The notes below the pieces were generated by a model. It ran no database searches. It saw only the letters and a program-made list of their open reading frames with translations, and was not told the origin of the DNA. This document shows, piece after piece, positions 9,029 through 17,166 of a stretch of DNA of 64,000 nucleotides. Each line of letters opens with the position of its first letter. The first letter of the stretch is position 1. The stretch is from Natrinema hispanicum. GTDB lineage: Archaea > Halobacteriota > Halobacteria > Halobacteriales > Natrialbaceae. Both the position numbers and the translations under genes were made by a program. The DNA is taken from the NCBI RefSeq assembly GCF_004217335.1, contig NZ_SHMP01000008.1:1-64000 (forward strand), in the 5' to 3' direction.

Positions 9029-10891
9029 TCACTCGTCAGGAACCACGGCCGGATCACCGAGTCGAATCCCCATTGGGTCCGGTCCGGGCAGTTCGTGGCC
9101 GTGGACGTAGCCGAGGTACAGCGCGCTATTGACGATTCCAATGTGGCTGAACGCCTGTGGGTAGTTCCCGAGTTGTGCGCCAGTCTCGGGATCGATCTCC
9201 TCTGCGACGAGTCCCAGCGGATTCAGGTACTCGAGCAGTGACTCGAACCGTGACCGGGCGTCCTCGACACGCCCGGAAAGCGCGAGTGCGTTGACGAACC
9301 AGCACGAACAGAGGACGAACGCGCCTTCGTTGCCAGGGAGCCCATCATCACCGTGGTAGCGAGCAACGAAGATGTCGTCCGTAACCAATCGCTCGTCGAC
9401 CGCATCGATCGTCCTCTGGACGCGCTCGTCGTCGAAGGGCAAAAAGCCGACAACCGGTAGCAAAAGCGCCGTCGCATCGAGCACGTTCGTTCCGTAGGAC
9501 TGGACGAACGCGCCGATCTCATCGTCGTAGCCGTTCTCGAGCACAGCCGTTTTAATCCGTTTGCGAACCTCCTGCCAGCCCGCGAGCGAGGCGTCCCGGT
9601 CGCGTGCACGAGCGAGTTCGATTCCGCGGTCGAGGGCGACCCAACACATCACTTTCGAGTAGACGAAGTGTTCGTTCCCGCCACGGACCTCCCAGATACC
9701 CGCATCGGGTTCATCCCAGACGTCGCAGACGTAGTCGACGATGTCCCGGATTCGAACCCATTCGTCGTCGTTCAGTGCTCGACCACGCTGACACATTTCG
9801 TCGACGGCAAGCAGGAGTTCACCGTAGATATCGAGTTGGCGCTGCTGTGCTGCTTCGTTGCCGACCCGCACCGGCCGCGAGCCGCGATATCCATCGAGAT
9901 GCTCGAGTTCTCGTTCTTCGAGGTCCGCCTCGCCATGAAGGCCGTACAACGGCTGAATTGCCTCGGGATCGGCCGTCTGACAGAGATCGACGAACCACTC
10001 GAAATAGTCGATCGCTTCCGTGACGGTCCCGAGGTTCATCAGAGCCTGGACGGTGAACCCAGCGTCGCGAAGCCAATTGAACCGATAGTCCCAGTTGCGG
10101 ACGCCGCCGATGTCCTCCGGCAGCGACGTGGTCGGTGCGGCGGCGATCGCTCCCGATTCGGCGTGTGTCAGGAGCTTGAGAACGAGCTCCGACCGAACGA
10201 CGTCATCGTGCCAGGGCCCTTCGAATGCACAGTCGTCCTCGGGACCGCAGCTATGTCCCCACTCGGTCCAATACTCGATCGTTTCCTCCAACGCGGCGTC
10301 GGGGTCCGTATTTGCGTCTTCGGCACCAGTACACCGGAACAGGACCCACACCGTCTCGCCCGCCTCGAGCGAGAACTCGCCGGTGATTCGACCAGCTTCG
10401 ATCTCGAGGTCGACCGAAGTCTCGAGTAGTACCCGCTCGGCCTCGCTGGCGGCGAGCACACCGCCGTCGACGGAGTCGAGCGTCGTCTCTGCGCGACCAT
10501 AGTCGAACTGCGGCTCAAGATCGATCGCGAGGTCGACGGCTCCGTCCGTACAGGTGACTTTCCGGTAGAGGACCTTCTTCGGCTGGTCGACCTGTCCGGC
10601 CGGCGGCATGAAGTCGGTCAGCGTCGCTGTCCCGTCGGACGTGTGGAAGCTCGTCTCGAGGACGTTCGTATCGTCGACGTACCACCGGTTCGTCTCAAAA
10701 CGGGTGGTCGGACCGATTCGGAACCGCCCCCCACGTTCGGCATCGAGGATCGCGGCGAGGATACTCGGCGACTCGAGGTGTGGAAAAGGAAACCAGTCGA
10801 TCGAGCCGTTCGGTGCAACGAGCGCACACGTCTCGAGGTTGCCGATGACGGCGTAGGACTCGATCGGTAGATACGTGCTGGGCTCAGCCAT
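9029..10891 (-). CDS. Glycoside hydrolase family 15 protein (trehalase/glucoamylase)
   Basis: A 620-residue cytoplasmic GH15 enzyme. The N-terminal beta-sandwich begins ESYAVIGNLETCALVAPNGSIDWFPFP. The catalytic (alpha/alpha)6 domain carries NWDYRFNWLRDAGFTVQAL, a likely acid Glu in DAGIWEVRGGNEHFVYSK and a likely base Glu in LPGNEGAFVLCSCWFVNAL. Archaeal relatives are trehalases or glucoamylases, so trehalose or an alpha-glucan is the probable substrate, possibly linked to compatible-solute turnover. The ATG at 10891 is preferred because sequence upstream of it in the same frame is unlike the family. It is monocistronic and converges with the dehydrogenase. Confidence 0.9.
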   Translation of the reverse strand: MAEPSTYLPIESYAVIGNLETCALVAPNGSIDWFPFPHLESPSILAAILDAERGGRFRIGPTTRFETNRWYVDDTNVLETSFHTSDGTATLTDFMPPAGQVDQPKKVLYRKVTCTDGAVDLAIDLEPQFDYGRAETTLDSVDGGVLAASEAERVLLETSVDLEIEAGRITGEFSLEAGETVWVLFRCTGAEDANTDPDAALEETIEYWTEWGHSCGPEDDCAFEGPWHDDVVRSELVLKLLTHAESGAIAAAPTTSLPEDIGGVRNWDYRFNWLRDAGFTVQALMNLGTVTEAIDYFEWFVDLCQTADPEAIQPLYGLHGEADLEERELEHLDGYRGSRPVRVGNEAAQQRQLDIYGELLLAVDEMCQRGRALNDDEWVRIRDIVDYVCDVWDEPDAGIWEVRGGNEHFVYSKVMCWVALDRGIELARARDRDASLAGWQEVRKRIKTAVLENGYDDEIGAFVQSYGTNVLDATALLLPVVGFLPFDDERVQRTIDAVDERLVTDDIFVARYHGDDGLPGNEGAFVLCSCWFVNALALSGRVEDARSRFESLLEYLNPLGLVAEEIDPETGAQLGNYPQAFSHIGIVNSALYLGYVHGHELPGPDPMGIRLGDPAVVPDE

Positions 10892-11100
10892 TGTCACCAC
10901 CAACGACACGGCCCAAGATGTCGAACGGAACACAACCGAACCAGGGACCGAGAGACATGAGATCCTGTTCGAGGGCAAGCACAAAAAAGGCGAATTACAC
11001 ATGACGTGAGATACGTGACCGCCGAACAATGGGACAGACGGCACTGCCTGAACTGTCTGGGTCAATCAGAAATACTCAAACTCATAACCGGAGCAACGCG

Positions 11101-12312
11101 CTATCCGCGGCCGCCGGCCAGTCGATCTGACTCCGGCAAAGACCGTAATCGAAGCATCGAGAGCGTCCCGATCAACGGCCCGATAGCGAGCGGGATGAAC
11201 GCCCACCGCCAGCCGACGGCACGCTGGACGACGGGAATGAGCTGAATCGACCCGATGGTGATCAGAAAGCCGATAGCGGTCTGCAGCGTCAGTGCAGAGC
11301 CGACATAGCTATCGTCTGCGAGTTCAGAGATCGCCGCGGAGAACTGCGCGGAGTCCGCGACGATGAAAAAGCCCCAGACGAGCACGAAGGGGGCGACGAC
11401 GGTCAGCGACGAACCGTAGACCACGCCGGCGAGCAGACACGCACCTCCGGAGACGATCATCGACAAACTGGTGACGACGGATCTCCCGGCACGATCCGCG
11501 GCCGATCCCGCGATCCATGCCCCGACACCGCCAATCGCGATCGTCCCGAACGCAAGCAGTGCCGCGTATCGCTCCGGGTTTGCCGTCCCGCTGGCCTCAA
11601 GGCTGGCGAGGAGATAGACCGGAATCCACGTCCAGACCGCGTAGAGTTCCCACATGTGGCCGAAGTAGCCGGTGTTTGCGAGGACGACGCCACGATCAGT
11701 GACGATACGCCAGATCGCGCTTGGATCAAAGGGAGCCGTCTCAGGCTGATGGGGGCCATCCTCGTAGGCCAGTACGAGGAGGCCGCCGGTCGCTGCGATG
11801 GCGGCCGTTCCGTAGAGGACGACTCGCGGCTGTCCGATCCCGCTGACAGCTCGAAGAAGGTGTGGCGAGGCAGAGCCGACGGTGAGTGCGCCGACGAGGA
11901 CGCCGATAGCGAGGCCCCGCCCCTTGACGAACCACGAGGCCATCATCTTCATCCCAGTCGGGTAGACGCCGGCCAGTGCGACGCCGGTGAGAAAGCGCAG
12001 GACGATCGCCGACACACCGCTCTCGACGACGCCAGCGATGAGGGCGGTCGCCGCTGCACCGGCAAACGCACAGCCTGCGAAGAGATATCGTGGTCGGATC
12101 ACGTCGGCGATGGTGAGCGAAGCCGAGAGAAGCGCTCCGACGACGAATCCGAGTTGGACGGCATTGGTCAACCACGCCGTCTCGGCCGGCGTGAGATTCC
12201 ACATCTCGGCCAATTCAGGTCCGACGGCACTCCCACTAAACCACAACGTCATCGCGAACAGTTCGGCAATTCCGACGAGAACAAGTGCGCGCCACTTGGT
12301 ACCAACAACCAT
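11101..12312 (-). CDS. MFS transporter
   Basis: A 403-residue permease with about 12 hydrophobic segments. MFS hallmarks include a loop-8/9 motif (AGSAADRAGRSVV) and the helix-4/5 region RFLTGVALAGVYPTGMKMMASWF. The ATG at 12312 is preferred because GGGAG lies six bases upstream and a TATA-like TTTTTATATT at about 12342-12351 fits a short leader. In-frame starts at 12318 (ATG) and 12330 (GTG) are possible. The substrate is unknown; the N-terminal half resembles nitrate/cyanate-type MFS proteins. Confidence 0.85.
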   Translation of the reverse strand: MVVGTKWRALVLVGIAELFAMTLWFSGSAVGPELAEMWNLTPAETAWLTNAVQLGFVVGALLSASLTIADVIRPRYLFAGCAFAGAAATALIAGVVESGVSAIVLRFLTGVALAGVYPTGMKMMASWFVKGRGLAIGVLVGALTVGSASPHLLRAVSGIGQPRVVLYGTAAIAATGGLLVLAYEDGPHQPETAPFDPSAIWRIVTDRGVVLANTGYFGHMWELYAVWTWIPVYLLASLEASGTANPERYAALLAFGTIAIGGVGAWIAGSAADRAGRSVVTSLSMIVSGGACLLAGVVYGSSLTVVAPFVLVWGFFIVADSAQFSAAISELADDSYVGSALTLQTAIGFLITIGSIQLIPVVQRAVGWRWAFIPLAIGPLIGTLSMLRLRSLPESDRLAGGRG

Positions 12313-12375
12313 TGACATCTCCCGAGACACAACGGATGACTAATATAAAAATGTGGCCGATCAATCAGGGAGTGT

Positions 12376-12632
12376 TCAGAGACGCTGATTCCATGGGAAG
12401 CTGCCCACGTTGCGCCACTCGTCGGCTGTTTCATACAGTTTGCTGTCACTGTGTCTTGATGCATCCGCACGACGAGGTGCGGGTGTGTCGAAACTAGCTG
12501 ACGAGGGTCCGTATCAGCTTCGGCGTTGAACTGATTTGAGAACGCGGGAGTTCGGCGTTTTATTTCGCTGAAGATCCATTCGACAGCGTTCCGAGTTCCG
12601 TGTCGTTCGTATCCGAAATCGAGAGCTGGTCG
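12376..12632 (-). pseudogene. C-terminal remnant of an IS6-like transposase, interrupted by a palindromic element
   Basis: Read leftward from 12632, the sequence encodes RPALDFGYERHGTRNAVEW, then IFSEIKRRTPAFSNQFNAEA. This matches the C-terminal catalytic end of haloarchaeal IS6-type transposases. An 82-bp palindromic element (12433-12514) follows immediately. Beyond it the frame resumes as ETADEWRNVGSFPWNQRL and a stop at 12376, which matches the usual ...TAESWLQAFAVWWN tail. Upstream of 12632 stops appear in the frame, so only a fragment survives. It shows that the palindromic repeat inserted into a pre-existing gene. Confidence 0.75.
12433..12514 (-). repeat. Palindromic element family 1, copy inside transposase remnant
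   Basis: Outer arms ATACAGTTTGCTGTC and, as reverse complement of the other end, ATACGGACCCTCGTC. The centre is diverged but keeps a hairpin (CCGCAC/GTGCGG). It is flanked on both sides by recognisable transposase coding sequence, so it is an insertion. Confidence 0.75.
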
Positions 12633-12727
12633 AGACTACTACCGAAGCACGCGTTTTCTGGCATGGGTGCGCAGAAAGCGTGACGGCTCACCCGTCACTC
12701 CGTATCTGAACAGCGCCGTTTGGACGC

Positions 12728-13957
12728 TCACTTCCGAAACGTCACGGCAGCCTCGTTCAGCCGCGCTGCAATGCGGCTCGCGGTGATCCGCAACTGATCG
12801 CGAGCAGCACCGCCGTCGGTCCTGCAGGCAAGTGGAGGCGCTCTGTCGCCCTGCGTTCGCTCCTCGCGGGTCCGCGGTAACTCGAGACGACCGACGAGGG
12901 GTACGTCGATGCCGGGTGGACGCACCGGTTCGCCGTCACCGTCCATTGTCCCGAGGGCCGGCTCGAGTGGGATACGACCGAGAACGGGGACGTCGAACTG
13001 CTCGGCCAGATCGTCGGCACCGCCGGTTCCGAAGATATCGTGAAGCGACTCACAATCCGGACACTCGAACCCGGCCATGTTCTCGACAATCCCTAACACC
13101 GGTGTGTCGTGACGTGCGAAACCGACGAGGCCGCGGGCAGCGTCGTCGACCGCGACTTCCTGTGGCGTAGTCACGATGACCGCGCCGGCGACGGGGAAGT
13201 GCTGGACCAGCGAGAGGTGTGCGTCCCCCGTTCCAGGCGGCAAGTCGACGATCAAGTAGTCCAGTTTACCCCACTGGACGTCGCCAAACAGCTGTTTGAT
13301 GAACTCGTCGACCAGCGGGCCGCGCCAGATGATTGGGTCGTCCTCGCCGGTGATGAACTCCATGCTCATCGTCCGGACGCCGTAGGACTCACGCGGGACC
13401 ATCTCGTCGTCGGTCGTGGCGTTGGGTTGTCGCTCATCGAGGCCGAGCATCGTCGGCGCGTTCGGCCCGTACACGTCGGCATCGAGCAGGCCGACGGCCG
13501 CGCCTGTATCGGCCAGCGCCACCGCGAGGTTCGCCGCGATAGTGCTCTTGCCGACGCCACCCTTGCCCGATGCGACGGCGACGACGTTTTTCACGCCGGG
13601 GAGCATATCGATGCGCTCCCCTGGGTCGGCAGCGCTGGCTCGGAAGTCGACATCGGCCGACTCGACGCCAGCGACGGACTCAGCGGCAGTCACCACGTCC
13701 GCGGCGAGTTGGTCGCGGAGCGTCTGGCTCGACACCGGAAGCGAGATTTCGACCGACGCCACGCCGTCGCGTACGACGACGTCACTAACGCCATCGATCG
13801 CTGCGAGGTCGGCATAGAGGTCTTCGGTTCCCACGTCCGCCGAGGCGATAGCCTCCCGGACGGCTGCAGCGGTATCGTCCCGTTGGCCGGCATCGGCTGA
13901 CGCTGTCGGCACCCCATCGTTCCGCCTGGCGTGAGGAGTCTCGTCGGAATCAGCCAT
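12728..13957 (-). CDS. Mrp/NBP35-type P-loop ATPase, iron-sulfur cluster carrier
   Basis: A 409-residue protein with an N-terminal MIP18/DUF59-like domain (about 30-110) and a P-loop ATPase domain. The deviant Walker A is SGKGGVGKST, with LLDADVYGPNAP and VDLPPGTGDAHLSL after it. A CPDC pair near residue 300 would bridge a [4Fe-4S] cluster in the dimer. Mrp proteins assemble and deliver Fe-S clusters, with ATP hydrolysis tied to cluster loading. It is the third gene of the operon, six bases after the Mo-enzyme subunit, so it probably matures the many clusters of that enzyme. A C-terminal extension of about 50 residues is poorly conserved. Confidence 0.9.
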   Translation of the reverse strand: MADSDETPHARRNDGVPTASADAGQRDDTAAAVREAIASADVGTEDLYADLAAIDGVSDVVVRDGVASVEISLPVSSQTLRDQLAADVVTAAESVAGVESADVDFRASAADPGERIDMLPGVKNVVAVASGKGGVGKSTIAANLAVALADTGAAVGLLDADVYGPNAPTMLGLDERQPNATTDDEMVPRESYGVRTMSMEFITGEDDPIIWRGPLVDEFIKQLFGDVQWGKLDYLIVDLPPGTGDAHLSLVQHFPVAGAVIVTTPQEVAVDDAARGLVGFARHDTPVLGIVENMAGFECPDCESLHDIFGTGGADDLAEQFDVPVLGRIPLEPALGTMDGDGEPVRPPGIDVPLVGRLELPRTREERTQGDRAPPLACRTDGGAARDQLRITASRIAARLNEAAVTFRK

Positions 13958-13963
13958 CGTGGG

Positions 13964-16900
13964 TCAGTCCTCACCCTGCGGGCCGAACTCGTCCGGATCC
14001 CATCGCTGCTCGCGACCGATCGGGCCATCCAGATACCAGGCATCGTCCTCGTCGGGGTCTGACGGCGGTGCGATCGGCCGTTTGAGCCACTTCGGCCGGC
14101 GTTTTCCGTCTGGCCCATCTGCCGGCTGGGTCTTCTCGACCCACTCACGGTAGATTTCCATGGCGCGGTCGGTGTCGACGTAGACATCGCCGTAGTAGTC
14201 GTCCGCTTTCGCTGGCCGAACCCGGACTTTCTGGTGCCAGCAGTGCATCCCCGAAATCGGGTCGGGATGGGGCGCGTGCGTGAGGTTCTGTGGAACGCCG
14301 CCGTCGGTCCACCAGACCCTCGCGGAGTCGGGATCGTCGCTCTCGAATGGCTCGATGCCGGACTGCTGGCGCATTCCCCACTGGCTATCCTCGTCTTTCA
14401 GGTCGACCGTGACCTTCCCGTAGGGATCACCGCCCTCGTCGAAGTCCCCGTCAGCCTCACCGTCGCCATCACGGTCAATTTTCCACTGCCCCATGTGGTG
14501 GCTCATCGCGGCGATCCCGGGCTTGATCGACTCGGTGACCCAGACTTCGTTGACGTAGTAGCCGATATCGGTCTCGACGCGCACGAGGTCGCCCGTCTCG
14601 ACACCCAGTCGATCGGCGTCCTTGCGGTGCAGCCAGACCGGATTGTTGTGCGAGATTTCCTCGAGCCACTTGGAGTTCGACGACCGGGAGTGGATCGCCG
14701 TCGGCAGGCGGAACGTGGGCACGAGTACCATCTCGCCGTTCTCGTAGTCGATGTTCTCGGGATGAACGTGACTCTTCAAATAATGAGGAATGGTGTATTC
14801 CTCGTCGTCCCAGCCCCACTCGGCAAGCGTCTTCGAGTAGAACTGCTGTTTTCCGGTCGGAGAGGGGAAGCCACGTTTCGGTTCGCCGTCGACGACCACG
14901 CCGAGCACCTGGGTCTCGAGGTCCGACAGGGAGCCATGCGGGACTGTATCATAGGCTTCAGGATGATCGGCCCCCTCGTCGGTTTCGGCTGACTGCGCCG
15001 CTCCTTCGGGGATCGAGACGTCGGCGTCCTCGTCGAGCACCCGGTGGATCGTACCATATTCGTCGACGAACACGCCGTCGTCCTCGAGCAGCGCCGGATC
15101 GAGTGGCTCCTCGTGGAGTTCGTAGTCGTTCTCGCTGGCCTCGAACGCCCCGTGGTGTTTCATGTACTCGAGGGGTTCCATGCCCGCTTCCTCAGCCGCC
15201 TCGACGAGGTTTTCCTCGTGCTCGAAGACGTAGCGGTAGTACTCGTCGACGGTCATCTGGGGCGGTTCGTCGGCGGCCTGATCACTGCTCGAGGCTTCCC
15301 GCTCGGCCGTGCGGTCGTCTCGCTGTGTCGCCGCACCGCCGTTTGCTGCGGCCGTCTCGCCATCTCGGTAGGGGCTCTCGAAGTGCTCCCGGATACCCAA
15401 GTCGCCGTCCTCATCGACGCGCCAGGAGAGATCCATCCAGAACTCGTCTTCCTCCCAGACTTCGCCCGGATTGGCCTCGTAGGTGCGCTCGATGTCTTCG
15501 CCCTCGCGCTCGGCGAACTCCCGCTGGACCGGCTGGCGGTACGTGACCCACGTCGCGGCGTGGGTTTCCTGACTCTGGATGTCGTGGCGTTCGGGACTGT
15601 GGCCCATCGGCAGGACGTAGTCCGCGAAGTACGCCGTCTCGTTCCAGGTGGGCGTCAGCGCGACGTGCATTCCGACCTTCTCCTCGTCGCTCAGCGCCTC
15701 GATCCAGGAGAACCCGTCGGGATAGGTGTAGACGGGGTTGAACACGCGGGTGAAGTACACCGACAACTTTCCGCGGCCCTCCTTGAGGAAGTACGGCAGG
15801 AGCTGGCTCATCTCGTAATGAGCGAACGGCCACTCCGGCGGTAACTGAAGTTCGTCCCAGAGCTGCTGGCGCGGTGGCTCCTTCGGGAGCTCCGGCTCGA
15901 ACTTGTGCCAGGCGTTGGGCGAGGTGCCACCTTTCGTGCCAACACTGCCGGTGAGCACGGAGAGGAAGTGCAGCGCCCGGCTGACCTGCCAGCCGCCTTC
16001 GTTCCCCGAGGCTGCGGAGCGCCAGATATGGCTGGCAAAGCGCGACCCGGCAGTGCCGATTTTCCGACCCACTTTCTCGATGGTCGCGGCGTCGACGCCG
16101 CTCTCGGCCTCGGCGTACTCGGGTGTAAAGCCCGCGTACGTCTCCCGAAGCACGTCGAGATACGTCTCGAACGTTCGCTCGCGGCCGGGATATTCCTCAT
16201 CGAGGAACTGCTGCCAGTTCACCCAGTTGGAGAGGAATTCCTCGTCGTAGAGTCCCTCCTGAAGGATGACGTTCGCCATCGCCAGCAAGACCGCGGCCTC
16301 GCTGCCGGGCTGGGTGGGCAGCCAGTAGTCCGACATGGCAGCGGTGTTCGACAGTCGCGGATCCAAGACAGCGAGCTGGCCGCCCTCCATGACACCCTCG
16401 ATGATTCGCTGCGCGTGGGGGTTGAAGTAGTGGCCCGACTCGAGGTGAGCGGACAACAGCAGGATGAACTCGGCGTTAGCGAAGTCCGCGCTCGGCCGGT
16501 CGTACTTCTGCCAGAAGGCATAGCCTGCCCGGGCACCCGCCGAGCAGATGTTCGTATGGGAGTTGTGGCCGTCCAGTCCCCAGGCGTTGATGACCCGGTC
16601 CATATACCCCTCGTGGCCGGGCCTGCCGACGTGGTAGGTAATCTCGTTTTCGCGACCATCGGTGATAGTTTCGCGCATCTCGCTGGCGATGTCCTCGAGG
16701 GCATCGTCCCAAGACACGCGGGTCCACTCGCCGCTCCCACGTGGGCCGTCACGCTTGAGTGGATAGCGAATGCGCTGGGGGTCTTTGATCTGATTGATCG
16801 TGGCCGGTCCCTTCGCGCAGTTGCGCCCTCGGCTTCCGGGGTGTTCGGGATTGCCCTCGATTTTGCGGATGTCGCCGGTCTCCTTGTCGATGTAGGTGAG

Positions 16901-17164
16901 CAGCCCACAGCCGGCCTCGCAGTTGAAGCAGGCTGTCGGGACGACCGAGTATTCCTTCGGGAGGCCCTCGGACTCGTACTCGACCCAGTCGTGCCACTGG
17001 TCGGGGTCGGGGTACGAGCCGAGTTCACCCTCCGGAGCGATGCGGTCGATGCCGTCGACGCCGCGACGTTGTCGCTGTTTTTTCGTGTTCTCGGATCGAT
17101 TCGAAATAACGCCGAGTCGTTCGGCGAGTTTCTCGATACGGCTCGGATCGAATTCGTGTCCCAT
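13964..17164 (-). CDS. Molybdopterin oxidoreductase catalytic subunit (DMSO-reductase superfamily, Soe/Psr-like)
   Basis: A 1066-residue catalytic subunit. An N-terminal [4Fe-4S] motif (C79, C82, C86, C116) precedes bis-MGD binding domains. HTNICSAGARAGY places Cys207 as the likely Mo ligand. The C-terminal dinucleotide-binding domain is evident (LGVETGDLVRVETDIGYYVNE). An insert of about 150 acidic, low-complexity residues (about 600-750) looks haloarchaea-specific. There is no Tat signal peptide, which argues for a cytoplasmic enzyme like sulfite dehydrogenase SoeABC rather than exported polysulfide or tetrathionate reductases. The start at 17164 lies just after the stop of the FeS-NrfD gene. 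The TusA, DsrE-like and rhodanese genes next door support a sulfur substrate; which one is inference. Confidence 0.85.
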   Translation of the reverse strand: MGHEFDPSRIEKLAERLGVISNRSENTKKQRQRRGVDGIDRIAPEGELGSYPDPDQWHDWVEYESEGLPKEYSVVPTACFNCEAGCGLLTYIDKETGDIRKIEGNPEHPGSRGRNCAKGPATINQIKDPQRIRYPLKRDGPRGSGEWTRVSWDDALEDIASEMRETITDGRENEITYHVGRPGHEGYMDRVINAWGLDGHNSHTNICSAGARAGYAFWQKYDRPSADFANAEFILLLSAHLESGHYFNPHAQRIIEGVMEGGQLAVLDPRLSNTAAMSDYWLPTQPGSEAAVLLAMANVILQEGLYDEEFLSNWVNWQQFLDEEYPGRERTFETYLDVLRETYAGFTPEYAEAESGVDAATIEKVGRKIGTAGSRFASHIWRSAASGNEGGWQVSRALHFLSVLTGSVGTKGGTSPNAWHKFEPELPKEPPRQQLWDELQLPPEWPFAHYEMSQLLPYFLKEGRGKLSVYFTRVFNPVYTYPDGFSWIEALSDEEKVGMHVALTPTWNETAYFADYVLPMGHSPERHDIQSQETHAATWVTYRQPVQREFAEREGEDIERTYEANPGEVWEEDEFWMDLSWRVDEDGDLGIREHFESPYRDGETAAANGGAATQRDDRTAEREASSSDQAADEPPQMTVDEYYRYVFEHEENLVEAAEEAGMEPLEYMKHHGAFEASENDYELHEEPLDPALLEDDGVFVDEYGTIHRVLDEDADVSIPEGAAQSAETDEGADHPEAYDTVPHGSLSDLETQVLGVVVDGEPKRGFPSPTGKQQFYSKTLAEWGWDDEEYTIPHYLKSHVHPENIDYENGEMVLVPTFRLPTAIHSRSSNSKWLEEISHNNPVWLHRKDADRLGVETGDLVRVETDIGYYVNEVWVTESIKPGIAAMSHHMGQWKIDRDGDGEADGDFDEGGDPYGKVTVDLKDEDSQWGMRQQSGIEPFESDDPDSARVWWTDGGVPQNLTHAPHPDPISGMHCWHQKVRVRPAKADDYYGDVYVDTDRAMEIYREWVEKTQPADGPDGKRRPKWLKRPIAPPSDPDEDDAWYLDGPIGREQRWDPDEFGPQGED

Positions 17165-17166
17165 GG

